In this document: positions 1 through 8,440 of the stretch, piece by piece
Numbering within the stretch: the stretch's first letter is position 1
Layout: each line of letters begins with the position of its first letter
Source: Azospirillum rugosum
GTDB lineage: Bacteria > Pseudomonadota > Alphaproteobacteria > Azospirillales > Azospirillaceae
DNA length: 64,000 bases
Assembly (NCBI RefSeq): GCF_017876155.1
Contig: NZ_JAGINP010000028.1
Span: 39,888-103,887, forward strand
Reading direction: 5' to 3'
Made by a program: the position numbers and the translations under genes
Notes under the pieces: generated by a model
The model's database searches: none
Told to the model about the DNA's origin: nothing
The model's input: only the letters and a program-made list of their open reading frames with translations

Positions 1-209
1 ACCAGATATTCCGGGTTCACGCGGGTGCGCAGCGGGTGGATGACGCTGGCCGCCTGATCGACGGAAATGCGCAGCACGCCGCCGCGCTTCGGCGCGGCCG
101 TTTGGGCCAGCGCCGAGCTGGCCGGGCCGAGCAGAACGGTGCCGGAGGACAGGGCGCAGACGGCGGCGGCGGTGCCGCTAAGAAAGAGCCGGCGGGTCAC
201 GGGGATCAT
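1..209 (-). CDS. ABC transporter substrate-binding protein, N-terminal fragment (cut by window edge)
   Basis: Only the first about 69 residues lie in the window. The reading frame begins MIPVTRRLFLSG, a Tat-like or Sec signal sequence with a twin arginine, followed by an Ala-rich hydrophobic stretch ending SALAQ. The mature part begins KRGGVLRISVDQA, which is typical of the start of family 5 (dipeptide/nickel/opine-type) periplasmic binding proteins. Its ATG overlaps the TGA of the upstream M20 hydrolase by 4 bases (ATGA), so the two are translationally coupled. This suggests that the hydrolase acts on a peptide-like or amide compound bound by this protein. The family call rests on the short N-terminus only. 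Confidence 0.6.
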   Translation of the reverse strand, partial: MIPVTRRLFLSGTAAAVCALSSGTVLLGPASSALAQTAAPKRGGVLRISVDQAASVIHPLRTRVNPEYL

Positions 210-1540
210 CGAACGAACTCCTTCTGAGTGGTGGGGGACGCGTCGGCAGCGTTTTCAGGAATGAGATCCGGGGCGAAGCCGGCCGCGAGGTAGGCGAGCA
301 CGCTCTTCGCCAGGGCGACGATGTCGGTCAGCGTGGTGTGCTCGTCGGGGGAATGGATGTGCCGGTCCGGGCGGCCGAGGCCGGTCAGCAGCACCTCCTG
401 CATGCCGGTGCGCTGCACCCAGCCGAAGTCGGAGCAGCTCGACGCACCCCAGGCGCGGAACTCCTCCGGCCGGTAGCCGAAGCCAGTGGACAGGGCGGCC
501 TGCCAGCGCAGCCAGTGCGGGCCGGTCGGGTCCGAGGTCGGGGCGAGATGGCCGACGAGGTGGGTTTCGACCTGCACGCTGGGGGAGGCCGCCTTCACCG
601 GCGCCATGGCCGCGGCGATGGCGTCGGTGATCTCGGCATAGGCGTCCTCGAACCGCTCCTCCGGCGCGTAGCGGCGCGACACCAGGATCTCGAACAGCGA
701 CGGGACCTGCCCGCCGGCCGTACCGCCGTTCGCGGCGGCGATGTCCAGCCGCGCGGTCAGCGGGCCGTTCGCCGTGGGCGGGGCCGGCAGGGCGGAGGTG
801 CGGGCGGCAACGGTGGGCTTCAGCGCGGCCAGCGCCTGGAGCGCCGGCAAAGCGGCCTCGATGGCGTTGACGCCGGCGCCGCTGTTGTTGCCCTCGCCCG
901 CGTGGACCGTGTGGCCGTGGATGCGGACCAGCAGGTTGAACAGGCCGAAGCAGCCGGCCCAGATGCGCGGGGCGGCGCTGCCGTTGAAGTTCAGCACGTG
1001 GCCCTTCAGCAGCCCCAGCTCCGCCAGATAACGCACGCCGGGATACAGCCCGCCTTCCTCGTCGGTGCAGAACAGCAACATCGGGTCGTAAGCGAGATCC
1101 AGGCCGCTGGCCTGCGCGGCGCGCAGCGCCAGCAGGACCGCGACGATGGTCCCCTTCATGTCCGCCGCCCCCAGCCCGTAGAGCCGGTCGCCCTCGCGCG
1201 TCAGGGCCAGTGGATCGCGCGTCCAGCCGGGGGCGGCCGGAACGGTGTCCACGTGGAAGTAGAGCCCGAGAACGGGCTTGCCCGTCTCGCGCTCCCCGAT
1301 GAGATTGGTGCGCCGGCCCTTCGCCCAATTGCCGGGAGCCGCCCACAGCGCCTCCGGCACCACGACGCGCTGGGACCGGAAGCCCAGCGGGGCGATCAGC
1401 TCGTCCATCAGGTCGGCGAAGGCGTCGTAGCCGGCGCCGGGAGGAAAGGAGGTGTCGATGGCGATCATGCGCGCGAAGTCGGCGACGGCACCCTCCGCCG
1501 CGCGCTCGATCCAGGCCATCGCTCCATCGAGGCTATTCAT
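206..1540 (-). CDS. M20 family metallopeptidase/deacylase (ArgE/DapE-like)
   Basis: A cytoplasmic hydrolase of the M20 amidohydrolase family (444 aa from the ATG at 1540; an in-frame ATG at 1561 is possible, and neither has a clear Shine-Dalgarno). Family metal ligands are visible: HVDTVP (H96, D98), GAADMKGT (D127), the DEEGG pair (E161/E162, general base and ligand), and a C-terminal HIHSPDEH segment carrying the last His. The central part fits the lid/dimerisation domain. M20 enzymes remove acyl or peptidyl groups from amino acids. The substrate cannot be read from sequence. It is coupled to a family 5 binding protein downstream and divergent from a GntR/UTRA regulator, so it is probably part of an inducible uptake-and-hydrolysis operon. 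Confidence 0.85.
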   Translation of the reverse strand: MNSLDGAMAWIERAAEGAVADFARMIAIDTSFPPGAGYDAFADLMDELIAPLGFRSQRVVVPEALWAAPGNWAKGRRTNLIGERETGKPVLGLYFHVDTVPAAPGWTRDPLALTREGDRLYGLGAADMKGTIVAVLLALRAAQASGLDLAYDPMLLFCTDEEGGLYPGVRYLAELGLLKGHVLNFNGSAAPRIWAGCFGLFNLLVRIHGHTVHAGEGNNSGAGVNAIEAALPALQALAALKPTVAARTSALPAPPTANGPLTARLDIAAANGGTAGGQVPSLFEILVSRRYAPEERFEDAYAEITDAIAAAMAPVKAASPSVQVETHLVGHLAPTSDPTGPHWLRWQAALSTGFGYRPEEFRAWGASSCSDFGWVQRTGMQEVLLTGLGRPDRHIHSPDEHTTLTDIVALAKSVLAYLAAGFAPDLIPENAADASPTTQKEFVR

Positions 1541-1569
1541 GGAACATACCGGGCATGGCATCCACCGGG

Positions 1570-1596
1570 CTATTTCTATATTCTATAAAGAAATAG
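1570..1596. promoter_or_regulatory. Candidate GntR operator in divergent promoter
   Basis: An inverted repeat CTATTTCT (1570-1577) ... AGAAATAG (1589-1596) surrounds an AT-rich 11-base centre. It lies in the 100-base gap between the M20 hydrolase and the divergent GntR gene, much more AT-rich than its surroundings. The position and symmetry suit a GntR dimer site that controls both genes. This is inference from sequence alone. Confidence 0.45.
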
Positions 1597-1642
1597 ACGG
1601 CCGGACAGACACTTTGTCAATCGTCAAGTTTTGAGCAACAAA

Positions 1643-2413
1643 ATGACCGATAATGAGGCGGCGGTGCCGAAAAAGCAGGCAAGTGGCCAGATTGAGCTTC
1701 CGGTGCCGCTGTACGAGCATGTGAAGCGGCGCATGGCGGAGGCCATCCTGCTGGGCGAATGGCCGCCGGGCATGGTGCTGCCGGGCGAGGTGGCGCTGGC
1801 CGCGGAATATGGCGTCGCGGTGGGCACGATGCGCCGCGCGCTGGCCGACCTGACCGCCGACGGCATGCTGATGCGTCGGCGCAAGACCGGCACCATCGTC
1901 ACCGGCCGCACGCCGCAGCACAGCCTGCGCTTCTTCTTCCAGTACTACCGGATGCACGGCCCCGACGGCCGTCTGCTGACGTCGGAGGCGGAGGTGACCC
2001 GCCTTGCGATTGAGCCGGCAACATCCGCCGAGGCGCTGCTGTTCGGGGAGGCGGAGGGGGAACCGCTGCTCCGCATCGAGCGCGTGCGCCGGGTGGACGG
2101 CCGGGCGGTGATGCGGTCGCGCATGGCGCTGGTCGCCCGTCGCCTGCCGAACTTCCCGATGGAGCCGGCCGAGGTGCCGCAGCGCCTGTACATCCACCTG
2201 CTCGACGCCTACGGCATCCGCATCTCCGCGGTGCGGGAACAGGTGTCCGCCGGCCTCGCCACCGACGATGACCGCGCCGTCCTGGGCCTTCCCGACCCGT
2301 CCGCCCTGCTGGTCATCGACGAGGAGGCGTTCGATCAGGCCGGAACGCTGACCATCATCGGCCACCACCGGACGCTGGCCGACAACCACCGCTACGTCAA
2401 CGAGGTGCGGTGA
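1643..2413 (+). CDS. GntR family transcriptional regulator, HutC/UTRA type
   Basis: About 256 aa from the ATG at 1643; an in-frame TTG at 1631 is an alternative, and neither has a clear ribosome site. Residues about 15-80 form the winged helix-turn-helix (PLYEHVKRRMAEAI, then LAAEYGVAVGTMRRAL). The rest is a UTRA ligand-binding domain (paired phrases such as EPLLRIERVRRVDGR and ALLVIDEEAF). HutC-type GntR proteins are usually repressors released by a small pathway metabolite. It is divergent from the M20 hydrolase with a palindrome between them, which suggests autoregulation and control of that operon. The ligand is unknown. Confidence 0.88.
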   Translation: MTDNEAAVPKKQASGQIELPVPLYEHVKRRMAEAILLGEWPPGMVLPGEVALAAEYGVAVGTMRRALADLTADGMLMRRRKTGTIVTGRTPQHSLRFFFQYYRMHGPDGRLLTSEAEVTRLAIEPATSAEALLFGEAEGEPLLRIERVRRVDGRAVMRSRMALVARRLPNFPMEPAEVPQRLYIHLLDAYGIRISAVREQVSAGLATDDDRAVLGLPDPSALLVIDEEAFDQAGTLTIIGHHRTLADNHRYVNEVR

Positions 2414-2444
2414 GAGGCTGTGAGTCTTCAGGCGAGACCCCCCA

Positions 2445-2533
2445 CCGTCATCCCCGCGAAGGCGGGGATCCAGAAAACTCCGCTGCTCAGCGACTGATGT
2501 GCCCTGGATTCCCGCCTTCGCGGGAATGACGGT
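2445..2533. repeat. Dispersed palindromic repeat, two inverted copies
   Basis: A 29-base unit beginning CCGTCATCCCCGCGAAGG (2445-2473) is repeated in inverted orientation at 2504-2533 (CTGGATTCCCGCC ... GGAATGACGG). Each unit is itself a hairpin around GCGAAGGC or GCCTTCGC. Related units occur at 15645-15729, 35713-35740 and 59297-59327. The pair fills the gap between the GntR gene and the carrier gene and could act as a transcription terminator or REP-like element. Confidence 0.7.
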
Positions 2534-2755
2534 GGAAGGGTGTTGGCACGTTGAAGAAATTGTTTTCCGGTAACGGGCATATCTAACAGTCTCGCCACTG
2601 TGAATACAGTAATACGCATCACTGAAAGTCAGAAAGTCGAACAAAATCAAGCCTGCCATGCAAGTGGAGCCCTGCCCGGCGGGTCCGCGGACGCTTCCAT
2701 TTGCGGCGGTGCAGCGTTAAATCCGTTGTTCCGCTTCCGCTTGAAGGCCGTTCCG

Positions 2756-3799
2756 ATGATCCGTTTGCCTCGCCTGAACCTCGACGGCTTTACGATGGCG
2801 CTGGCGGCGACGGTCGGGCTCGCGACGCTGCTCCCCGTGCAGGGCGAGGCGGCGGAGGGGATGCATTGGCTGGCGGGCGGTGCCATCGCGCTGCTGTTCT
2901 TCCTGCACGGCGCCCGCCTGCCGCGCGAGGAGGTGATCGCCGGCATCGCCCATTGGCGGCTGCACCTGCTGATCCTGTCCCTGACCTACGTCGCCTTCCC
3001 GCTGATCGGCTGGCTGGTGGTGGCGACGATGCCGGCCAGCCTGCTGCCGCCCGCGCTGGCGATGGGCGTGCAGTTCCTCTGCCTGCTGCCCTCCACAGTG
3101 CAATCCTCCATCGCCTTCACCTCGATGGCGCGCGGCAACGTGGCGGCGGCGGTGTGCAGCTCCACCCTGTCCAACATCGGCGGCATCCTGGTGACGCCGC
3201 TGCTGGTCGCGCTGTTCCTGAAGGTGCAGGGGGCCGGGCTGTCGCTCGACACGATCGGGACCATCGCGGCGCAGCTGCTGCTACCCTTCGTCCTTGGCCA
3301 GCTGCTGCGCCCCTGGGTCGGCGGCTGGGCGGCGCGGCACAAGACGCTGCTGAAGTTCACCGACCGCGGGTCGATCCTGCTGGTCGTCTATCTGGCCTTC
3401 AGCGAGGCGGTGGCGAACGGGCTGTGGCATCAGGTGCCGCCGCAGTCGCTGGCCGTGCTGCTGGCGATCGACTGCATCATCCTGGCGGTTTTCCTGGGCG
3501 GCAGCACGTTGCTCACCCGGCGTCTCGGCTTCTCGAAGGCGGACGAGACCGCGATCGTCTTCTGCGGGTCGAAGAAGTCGCTGGTCAGCGGCGTGCCGAT
3601 GGCCGGGGTGCTGTTCTCCCCGGCCACGGCGGGGCTGGTGCTGCTGCCGGTGATGCTGTTCCACCAGATCCAGCTGATGGCCTGCGCCGTCCTCGCCCGC
3701 CGCTACGCCGACGCGGCCGAGGCCCTGGATCCGGAGCCCGCGGAACCGGCCCCGCAGGCGCGGATCGCCGCCACCGCCCAGCCGCTGGGCCGGACCTAA
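2756..3799 (+). CDS. Bile acid:sodium symporter family protein (SBF-like)
   Basis: An inner-membrane carrier of about 347 aa with roughly ten hydrophobic helices. The ATG at 2756 is chosen because GAAGG (2744-2748) sits 7 bases upstream and because the longer in-frame extension is non-hydrophobic and lies in intergenic-like sequence. SBF-like (YfeH-type) signatures include GGAIALLFFLHGARL near the first helices, the LPSTVQSSIAFTSMARGN segment, and CSSTLSNIGGILVTPLL, typical of the crossing helices of this fold. The family moves organic anions or bile-acid-like solutes with sodium or protons. The substrate is unknown. It is monocistronic and ends 3 bases from the convergent M24 gene. Confidence 0.85.
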   Translation: MIRLPRLNLDGFTMALAATVGLATLLPVQGEAAEGMHWLAGGAIALLFFLHGARLPREEVIAGIAHWRLHLLILSLTYVAFPLIGWLVVATMPASLLPPALAMGVQFLCLLPSTVQSSIAFTSMARGNVAAAVCSSTLSNIGGILVTPLLVALFLKVQGAGLSLDTIGTIAAQLLLPFVLGQLLRPWVGGWAARHKTLLKFTDRGSILLVVYLAFSEAVANGLWHQVPPQSLAVLLAIDCIILAVFLGGSTLLTRRLGFSKADETAIVFCGSKKSLVSGVPMAGVLFSPATAGLVLLPVMLFHQIQLMACAVLARRYADAAEALDPEPAEPAPQARIAATAQPLGRT

Positions 3800-3802
3800 A
3801 AA

Positions 3803-4954
3803 CTACGCCACGAACAGGCACCGGGCGGTCTGCGTCAGCCGCTCGGCGCCATGGTCGGTGACCAGGATCGTCTCGCTGAAGGCGATGCCCCAGGCCGACA
3901 CGTACATGTGGAAGGTCATGCCCGTCTCCAGTACCCAGTCGGAGGTCGGCAGGAAGACGCGCGTGAAGTCGCTGGTGCGCGGCGTCGAGGGCGGGTAGTG
4001 GCCCAGCGTGTAGCCGGTGACGTTGACGTAGCTGTCGCGCAGACCCGCGCCGAGGATCCCCTCGCGGGCGATGGCGTCGACCTCCCGCGCCCGGGTGCCC
4101 GGCCGCATCGCGGCGAACTGCGCGTCCTGGATGCGGATCAACGTTTCGGCGGTGTGCCGCTGCTCGTCGGTCGGCGCGCCGATGGCCGCCGGGCGCATCA
4201 GGCGGGCGCCGTAGCCGTTGACGGTGGGGATCAGCTCCAGGTGCAGGATCTCCCCGGCGCTCATCGCCCGGCTGTGCAGGTGGCCGTGCAGGAAGCCCAG
4301 CCCAGTCCCGGCGGTGATCGGCCCGGCGCGCCCGGTGTCGGCGCCCAGCCGGACGAAGGCGTGGCTGGCCGCGGCGGCGGCGTCGCGCTCGCTCTTGCCC
4401 ACGCCCGCCACGGCGATGGCCTCGGCCATGGCGAGGTCGGCGATGGAGGCCGCCTTGCGGATGTAGGCGATCTCCGTCACCGACTTGCGCGCCCGCAGCA
4501 CGTCCAGGACGCCCGAGAAATCAACGAAGCGGGCATCCGGCAGGGCCGCCTGGAGCGCGCGGAAGCGGCGCACCGTCATGCAGTAGGAATCCTCGTCCAG
4601 CCCGAGGCGCGCGCCGGCCCAGCCGTTCCGCCGCAGCGTGTCCGCCAGCACCGCGACCGGGTCCTCCCAGTCGGCGAAGGCGACGTGGCGCGTCAGCCAG
4701 GTGTGTTCCTGGAAGGGGGCGACGTCGATGGCGCGCAGCACCATCACCGGCTCGGCATCCAGCGGCACGAGGCAGGCGCGGTGCATGGTCTCCGACGGGC
4801 CGAAGCCGGTCAGGTAGGACAGGAACTCCGTCTGGTCGACGAGCAGGACATCGACGCCGCGCGCCTGCATCTGCGCGCGCACCGCCGTCAGACGCGATTC
4901 ATACTCGGCGGTCGTGAAGAGGAGCGAGGTCGGCTCCGCGTTGGCTCGGGGCAT
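3803..4954 (-). CDS. M24 (creatinase/prolidase-fold) hydrolase with degenerate metal site
   Basis: 383 aa with an N-terminal creatinase-like domain (about 14-155) and a C-terminal pita-bread domain (about 165-380). Metalloprotease members use D, D, H, E, E. Here the first Asp is replaced (HLEL, E240), the second is lost (NGYGARLMRP, around 250), His is kept (GYTLGHYP, H319), the first Glu is lost (GMTFHMYVSA, around 350) and the last Glu is kept (E361). That pattern is closer to creatinase, which works without metal, than to Xaa-Pro peptidase. Histidines in FLHGHLHSR (223-227) could serve catalysis. It is the last gene of the nicotinate cluster, so a C-N hydrolysis role in that catabolism is possible but unproven; ectoine-hydrolase-like function is an alternative. 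Confidence 0.75.
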   Translation of the reverse strand: MPRANAEPTSLLFTTAEYESRLTAVRAQMQARGVDVLLVDQTEFLSYLTGFGPSETMHRACLVPLDAEPVMVLRAIDVAPFQEHTWLTRHVAFADWEDPVAVLADTLRRNGWAGARLGLDEDSYCMTVRRFRALQAALPDARFVDFSGVLDVLRARKSVTEIAYIRKAASIADLAMAEAIAVAGVGKSERDAAAAASHAFVRLGADTGRAGPITAGTGLGFLHGHLHSRAMSAGEILHLELIPTVNGYGARLMRPAAIGAPTDEQRHTAETLIRIQDAQFAAMRPGTRAREVDAIAREGILGAGLRDSYVNVTGYTLGHYPPSTPRTSDFTRVFLPTSDWVLETGMTFHMYVSAWGIAFSETILVTDHGAERLTQTARCLFVA

Positions 4955-5077
4955 TCTCGGCTTTCGACGATGGGTTTTGATGCGGGAAATGGCATGGCGC
5001 GGGCGGGGAAGGGCATGCCCACGCGCTACGGCCGCAGCGCGCGGCCGGCCGCATCGTCGAACAGGATGTCCGCCGGA

Positions 5078-5878
5078 TCAAGCGGTTGTTGCGCCGGCCT
5101 TTGTGACCTTGGGCTTCCGCTTCTTCGGTGCCGCCGGCTTGGGCGGGCTTTCCGGCACGGTCGGGGCGGGGGCCACCATGCCCGCGGTGACGAAGCTGCT
5201 GATGGCCGTCATGATCTCCTCCGGGTCGTCCGGGTTGCAGACGCCGCGGGCCATCTCCTCCAGCCGGTGGGTGTCGGAGAAGGCGTAGAGATAGGCGCCG
5301 ATCATCAGCGTGATGCGCCAGTAGACGTCGCGTTCCGACAGGTGCGGCAAAGCCTCGCGCAGCGCGTCGGCGTAGGCGCGGGTGGACTCGTCGTAGGCCT
5401 GGTTGCGCAGCTTGTAGGAGATTTCCGGCGGTTCGGTGTGCAGGCGGGCGTGCAGCCGCATGAAGGTGCGTCCGCCGTCCGTCTCCCGCATCGACAGGGC
5501 CGGCCTCAGGAAGGCGTGGACGATGTCCGGGACCGACAGCGGCTTTCCGGAGCGGCGCAGCGCGTCCAGCCGCTGGAGGCGGTCGTCGGCGATCTGCCGG
5601 CCGCGCCGCAGGAAGACCTCCTCGAACAGGCCGTTCTTGGAGCCGAAGTAATAGTTGATCAGCGCCTGGGTGACGTTGGCCCGCTCCGCGACGTTGCGCA
5701 GGCTGGTGCCGGCGTAGCCGAGTGCCGCGAACTCCACCTCCGCCGCGTCGAGGATCGCGTCGCGCACGTGGCTGGTGCCTTCCGGCCGGCCGGGACCGGC
5801 CCGCCGCCGCGGCGCCCCCTCGGAGGGGGCGTCGGAGGAGGACGGGTCGTCCCGGGATGTGGTCTTCGCCTGGCTCAT
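5078..5878 (-). CDS. TetR family regulator of the nicotinate cluster (probable)
   Basis: 266 aa from the ATG at 5878 (a TTG at 5902 is an alternative; GGGAAGAGA lies upstream of the ATG). A disordered N-terminus precedes the TetR helix-turn-helix at about 40-85 (RDAILDAAEVEFAALGYAG then TQALINYYFGSKNGLFEEV). The rest is the ligand domain. The C-terminus is an unusual Lys/Ala/Pro-rich tail (PPKPAAPKKRKPKVTKAG), perhaps a non-specific DNA contact. It lies 55 bases downstream of nicF on the same strand, so it is the obvious local regulator; in Pseudomonas a TetR protein (NicS) has a similar role. The effector and operator are not shown by sequence. Confidence 0.8.
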   Translation of the reverse strand: MSQAKTTSRDDPSSSDAPSEGAPRRRAGPGRPEGTSHVRDAILDAAEVEFAALGYAGTSLRNVAERANVTQALINYYFGSKNGLFEEVFLRRGRQIADDRLQRLDALRRSGKPLSVPDIVHAFLRPALSMRETDGGRTFMRLHARLHTEPPEISYKLRNQAYDESTRAYADALREALPHLSERDVYWRITLMIGAYLYAFSDTHRLEEMARGVCNPDDPEEIMTAISSFVTAGMVAPAPTVPESPPKPAAPKKRKPKVTKAGATTA

Positions 5879-5933
5879 TCTCAACGCTGCGTCTCTTCCC
5901 AATCCCTCACCATACCACCGTCCCCCGCGCGGC

Positions 5934-6548
5934 TCACAGCGCGAGGATGCGCTCTGCCGGAACGACGTCGCCGTATTTCTGGGCGATGTCGAACAGGTTG
6001 GCCTCGTGCGGGCCGATGGCCCGGTCGCCGACGCAGTCCGCCATGATCACTGGCCGGAAGCCGTGGCACATGGCGTCCACGACGCTGGCCCGCACGCAGC
6101 CGCTGGTCGTCGCACCGGCGATGAGAAGTGTCTCGACGCCGCGCTGAGTCAACCAGGGCGCCAGCCCGGTGCCGAAGAAGGCGGACGGGACGGTCTTGCG
6201 GACCACCAGTTCGCCCTCCACCGGCGTCAGCTCCGGCACGATGGCGCTGATGGCCGCGTGCTCGGTCAGCGTCTGCATGCCCGGCACCTTGATCGAGAAG
6301 ATGTTCCCGTCGGAACCGTCATCGGCGTAGACGATCCGGCTGTGCGCCACCTTCCAGCCGCGCTTGCGCGCCTTGGCCAGGACCTCTTTCGTGCGTGCGA
6401 TGGCCGGCGGGATGTTGCCGCCGCCGAACACCGCCGGGTCGGCGAAGCCGTTGACGAAATCGACGATCAGCAAGCCGATCTGCCCCTGGATGCCCAGCGA
6501 CCGGCCGAAGCCCTGGCGCTCGTAGACCTGCGTTTCTGCGGTGCTCAT
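5934..6548 (-). CDS. nicF: Maleamate amidohydrolase (isochorismatase family)
   Basis: 204 aa cysteine hydrolase that converts maleamate to maleate and ammonia, in the cytoplasm. The isochorismatase-fold triad is visible: D30 (LLIVDFVNGF), K118 (VVRKTVPSAF) and C151 (GATTSGCVRAS). The start ATG overlaps the stop of nicX by 4 bases (ATGA), so the two are coupled. The assignment to NicF rather than another isochorismatase-like amidase rests on context with nicX, nicD, nicE and nicC, plus the typical length of about 200-210 aa. Confidence 0.88.
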   Translation of the reverse strand: MSTAETQVYERQGFGRSLGIQGQIGLLIVDFVNGFADPAVFGGGNIPPAIARTKEVLAKARKRGWKVAHSRIVYADDGSDGNIFSIKVPGMQTLTEHAAISAIVPELTPVEGELVVRKTVPSAFFGTGLAPWLTQRGVETLLIAGATTSGCVRASVVDAMCHGFRPVIMADCVGDRAIGPHEANLFDIAQKYGDVVPAERILAL

Positions 6549-7591
6549 GCCGGTTCCTTCTGGGCGAGAATCTTGCCGTCGCGCACGACCTCGCGGCCGT
6601 CCAGCGCCACGGTGCAGTTGCGCATGGGGATGTCGATGTGGCAGGCGGTGACGCGCGATCCGCCGGCCTCGTTGTTGGGGCCGAGCGAGAACAGGAAGTT
6701 CCCGGCGAAGGCGCGGGCGTCCATGCCCAGCGTCTGCTCCCGGTCGTAGAGGCCGAGCGTCGACCAGCGCGCGCGGGCCTGCGTTCCCCAGCCGACGTGG
6801 GAGATGGCGTAGGCCTCCGGGTCGTCGAAGGCGTCCATGTAGTCGTTCAGCAGGTCGGCGTCCAAGCCGCCGGTGATGGCGGTGACGAAGCCGTTCTCCA
6901 CCGTCATCTCGATCTGCGAGGTCAGGTAGGACTTCATCGGCAGCAGGATGTCCCCCCGGTCCAGCACGATGCGGCCGCTCGCCTTGCCCTCGTTGGGGAA
7001 GGTGAAGCTGAAGCCGCTCGGCCAGTGGTCCCAACGGCCGGGCTCGTCCACGAAGCCGTATTCCTGGACGACCGGGAACTCCCCGATGGGCAGGCGCAGG
7101 TCGGTGCCGGCCTTGGAGGTGACGCGCATCTCCTTCGCGGCCTTCAGGAGTGCTGCGGCCTCGCCGACGGTCGCCTTGTCCTCCAGGCTGGGGAGCAGGC
7201 GGACCAGCACCTCCGGCGGTTCGACGGCCAGCAGGATCTTCGTGCCGCTCTCCAGGATCTCCATCTGCTCCGGCGAGAAGAGCAGGGTCATCAGGTCCAG
7301 GACGAGGTCGCTTTCCTTCAGCGCCGCCATGGCGGCGCGGTTGCCGGTCAGCGGCGTGGTGCCGAGATAGGCGAGGCTGTCGCGGCTGTGGGCGAACTCC
7401 GCGTTCACCGGCGGCAGGTCCAGCCGGTTGACCCGCGCGCCCAGGTTCCCGGCGGCGATCAAGGCGGTGCGCAGGGTCTGCGGGTGGGTGCTGTCGCTGG
7501 TCAGCACAGTCACCACGTCCTGCGGCTTCAGCTTGGAGAGGGTCAGGACATGGGTCCAGGCGCGGACCATGTCGGCGTCGCTGACGGCCAT
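6545..7591 (-). CDS. nicX: 2,5-dihydroxypyridine 5,6-dioxygenase
   Basis: 348 aa iron(II) extradiol-type dioxygenase that opens 2,5-dihydroxypyridine to N-formylmaleamate. The metal-binding residues reported for Pseudomonas NicX fall at the same numbers here: H265 (ISHVGWGTQ), H318 and D320 (ACHIDIPM), with E177 (VVQEYGF) nearby. The length equals the family norm. It follows nicD after a 28-base gap and is coupled to nicF by an ATGA overlap. Ring cleavage of this substrate is the defining reaction of the nicotinate lower pathway, so this gene anchors the assignment of the whole cluster. Confidence 0.92.
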   Translation of the reverse strand: MAVSDADMVRAWTHVLTLSKLKPQDVVTVLTSDSTHPQTLRTALIAAGNLGARVNRLDLPPVNAEFAHSRDSLAYLGTTPLTGNRAAMAALKESDLVLDLMTLLFSPEQMEILESGTKILLAVEPPEVLVRLLPSLEDKATVGEAAALLKAAKEMRVTSKAGTDLRLPIGEFPVVQEYGFVDEPGRWDHWPSGFSFTFPNEGKASGRIVLDRGDILLPMKSYLTSQIEMTVENGFVTAITGGLDADLLNDYMDAFDDPEAYAISHVGWGTQARARWSTLGLYDREQTLGMDARAFAGNFLFSLGPNNEAGGSRVTACHIDIPMRNCTVALDGREVVRDGKILAQKEPA

Positions 7592-7619
7592 GGGTGCTCC
7601 CTTTCTGTATGCGGTCAGG

Positions 7620-8426
7620 TCAAACCGGGGTGCCGAGGAAATCGCCGAAGGCGCGGTAGAAGCCCTCTTCGTCGTCCCACGGGATCATGTGCCCGGCACC
7701 CGCCACGCGGACGGTGCGGATGGCGGGCTGGAGGTCGCGGATCTCCGCCTCGTCCTCCGGCAGGATCACGGTGGCGCCGCCGGCGATCATCAGCAGCGAC
7801 GGGCAGGTCAGCCGTGGGAAGTCGGCGTGAATGTCGTCGGTCTGGAAGGCCTCGAAGGCGGTGACGATGGCCCGCTCGTCGCAGGTGTGCAGCCACTCCG
7901 CGCGCAGGCGCAGCTGCTCGTCGGTCCAGGTCGGGCAGAAGGGCCGCATGGCCTCCAGGTCGGCCCCCTTGGTCATCAGGCGGATGGAGTCCACGTACCA
8001 GGGCAGCTGCGCCGGATAGGGGCGGCGGTCGGGGCCGGACACGGGGGGATCGACCATCACCAGCCGGGCCGGCGTGGCGCCGTGCCGGCTGACCGCGCGC
8101 AGGCCGATGCGGGCGCCCATGCTGTGGCCGACCAGCGCGTAATCCCGGAGGCCCAGCGCCTCGGCGAAGGCCGCGACGTCGGCGGCCATGGCGTCCAGGC
8201 CGTAGTCGAGCGTGTCCGACGCTTCCGACAGGCCGCGGCCGCGGACGTCCAGCACGTAGGTGTCGAAGTTGCGGCCGAACCGCTCCCCCACGAAGCCCCA
8301 GGTGACGGCCGGGCTGGTGATGCCCGGCACGATGATGACGGGGCGGCCTTTCCCACCATAGCGCAGGTAATGCTGGCGGATGCCGTTGGCGCGGACGTTG
8401 GCGCCGTACCGGTAGGTGCTGGTCAT
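7620..8426 (-). CDS. nicD: N-formylmaleamate deformylase (alpha/beta hydrolase)
   Basis: 268 aa alpha/beta hydrolase that removes formate from N-formylmaleamate to give maleamate. The triad is visible: S102 in GHSMGA, D126 in VMVDPPVSG and H246 in GAGHMIPWD, each one residue off the numbers known for Pseudomonas NicD. The PGITSPAVTW segment supplies the oxyanion region. It sits 14 bases downstream of nicE and 28 bases upstream of nicX, all on the same strand. On sequence alone it could be any small hydrolase of this fold; the residue spacing and neighbours make NicD the best call. Confidence 0.9.
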   Translation of the reverse strand: MTSTYRYGANVRANGIRQHYLRYGGKGRPVIIVPGITSPAVTWGFVGERFGRNFDTYVLDVRGRGLSEASDTLDYGLDAMAADVAAFAEALGLRDYALVGHSMGARIGLRAVSRHGATPARLVMVDPPVSGPDRRPYPAQLPWYVDSIRLMTKGADLEAMRPFCPTWTDEQLRLRAEWLHTCDERAIVTAFEAFQTDDIHADFPRLTCPSLLMIAGGATVILPEDEAEIRDLQPAIRTVRVAGAGHMIPWDDEEGFYRAFGDFLGTPV

Positions 8427-8440
8427 GGTCGGACCCTTCC

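Noticed and set aside
3851..6046. Long open frame (731 aa) on the plus strand
   Set aside because: It is antisense to the M24 and TetR genes, rich in Arg/Gly/His/Gln with no domain text, and arises from high GC in the third position of the real genes.
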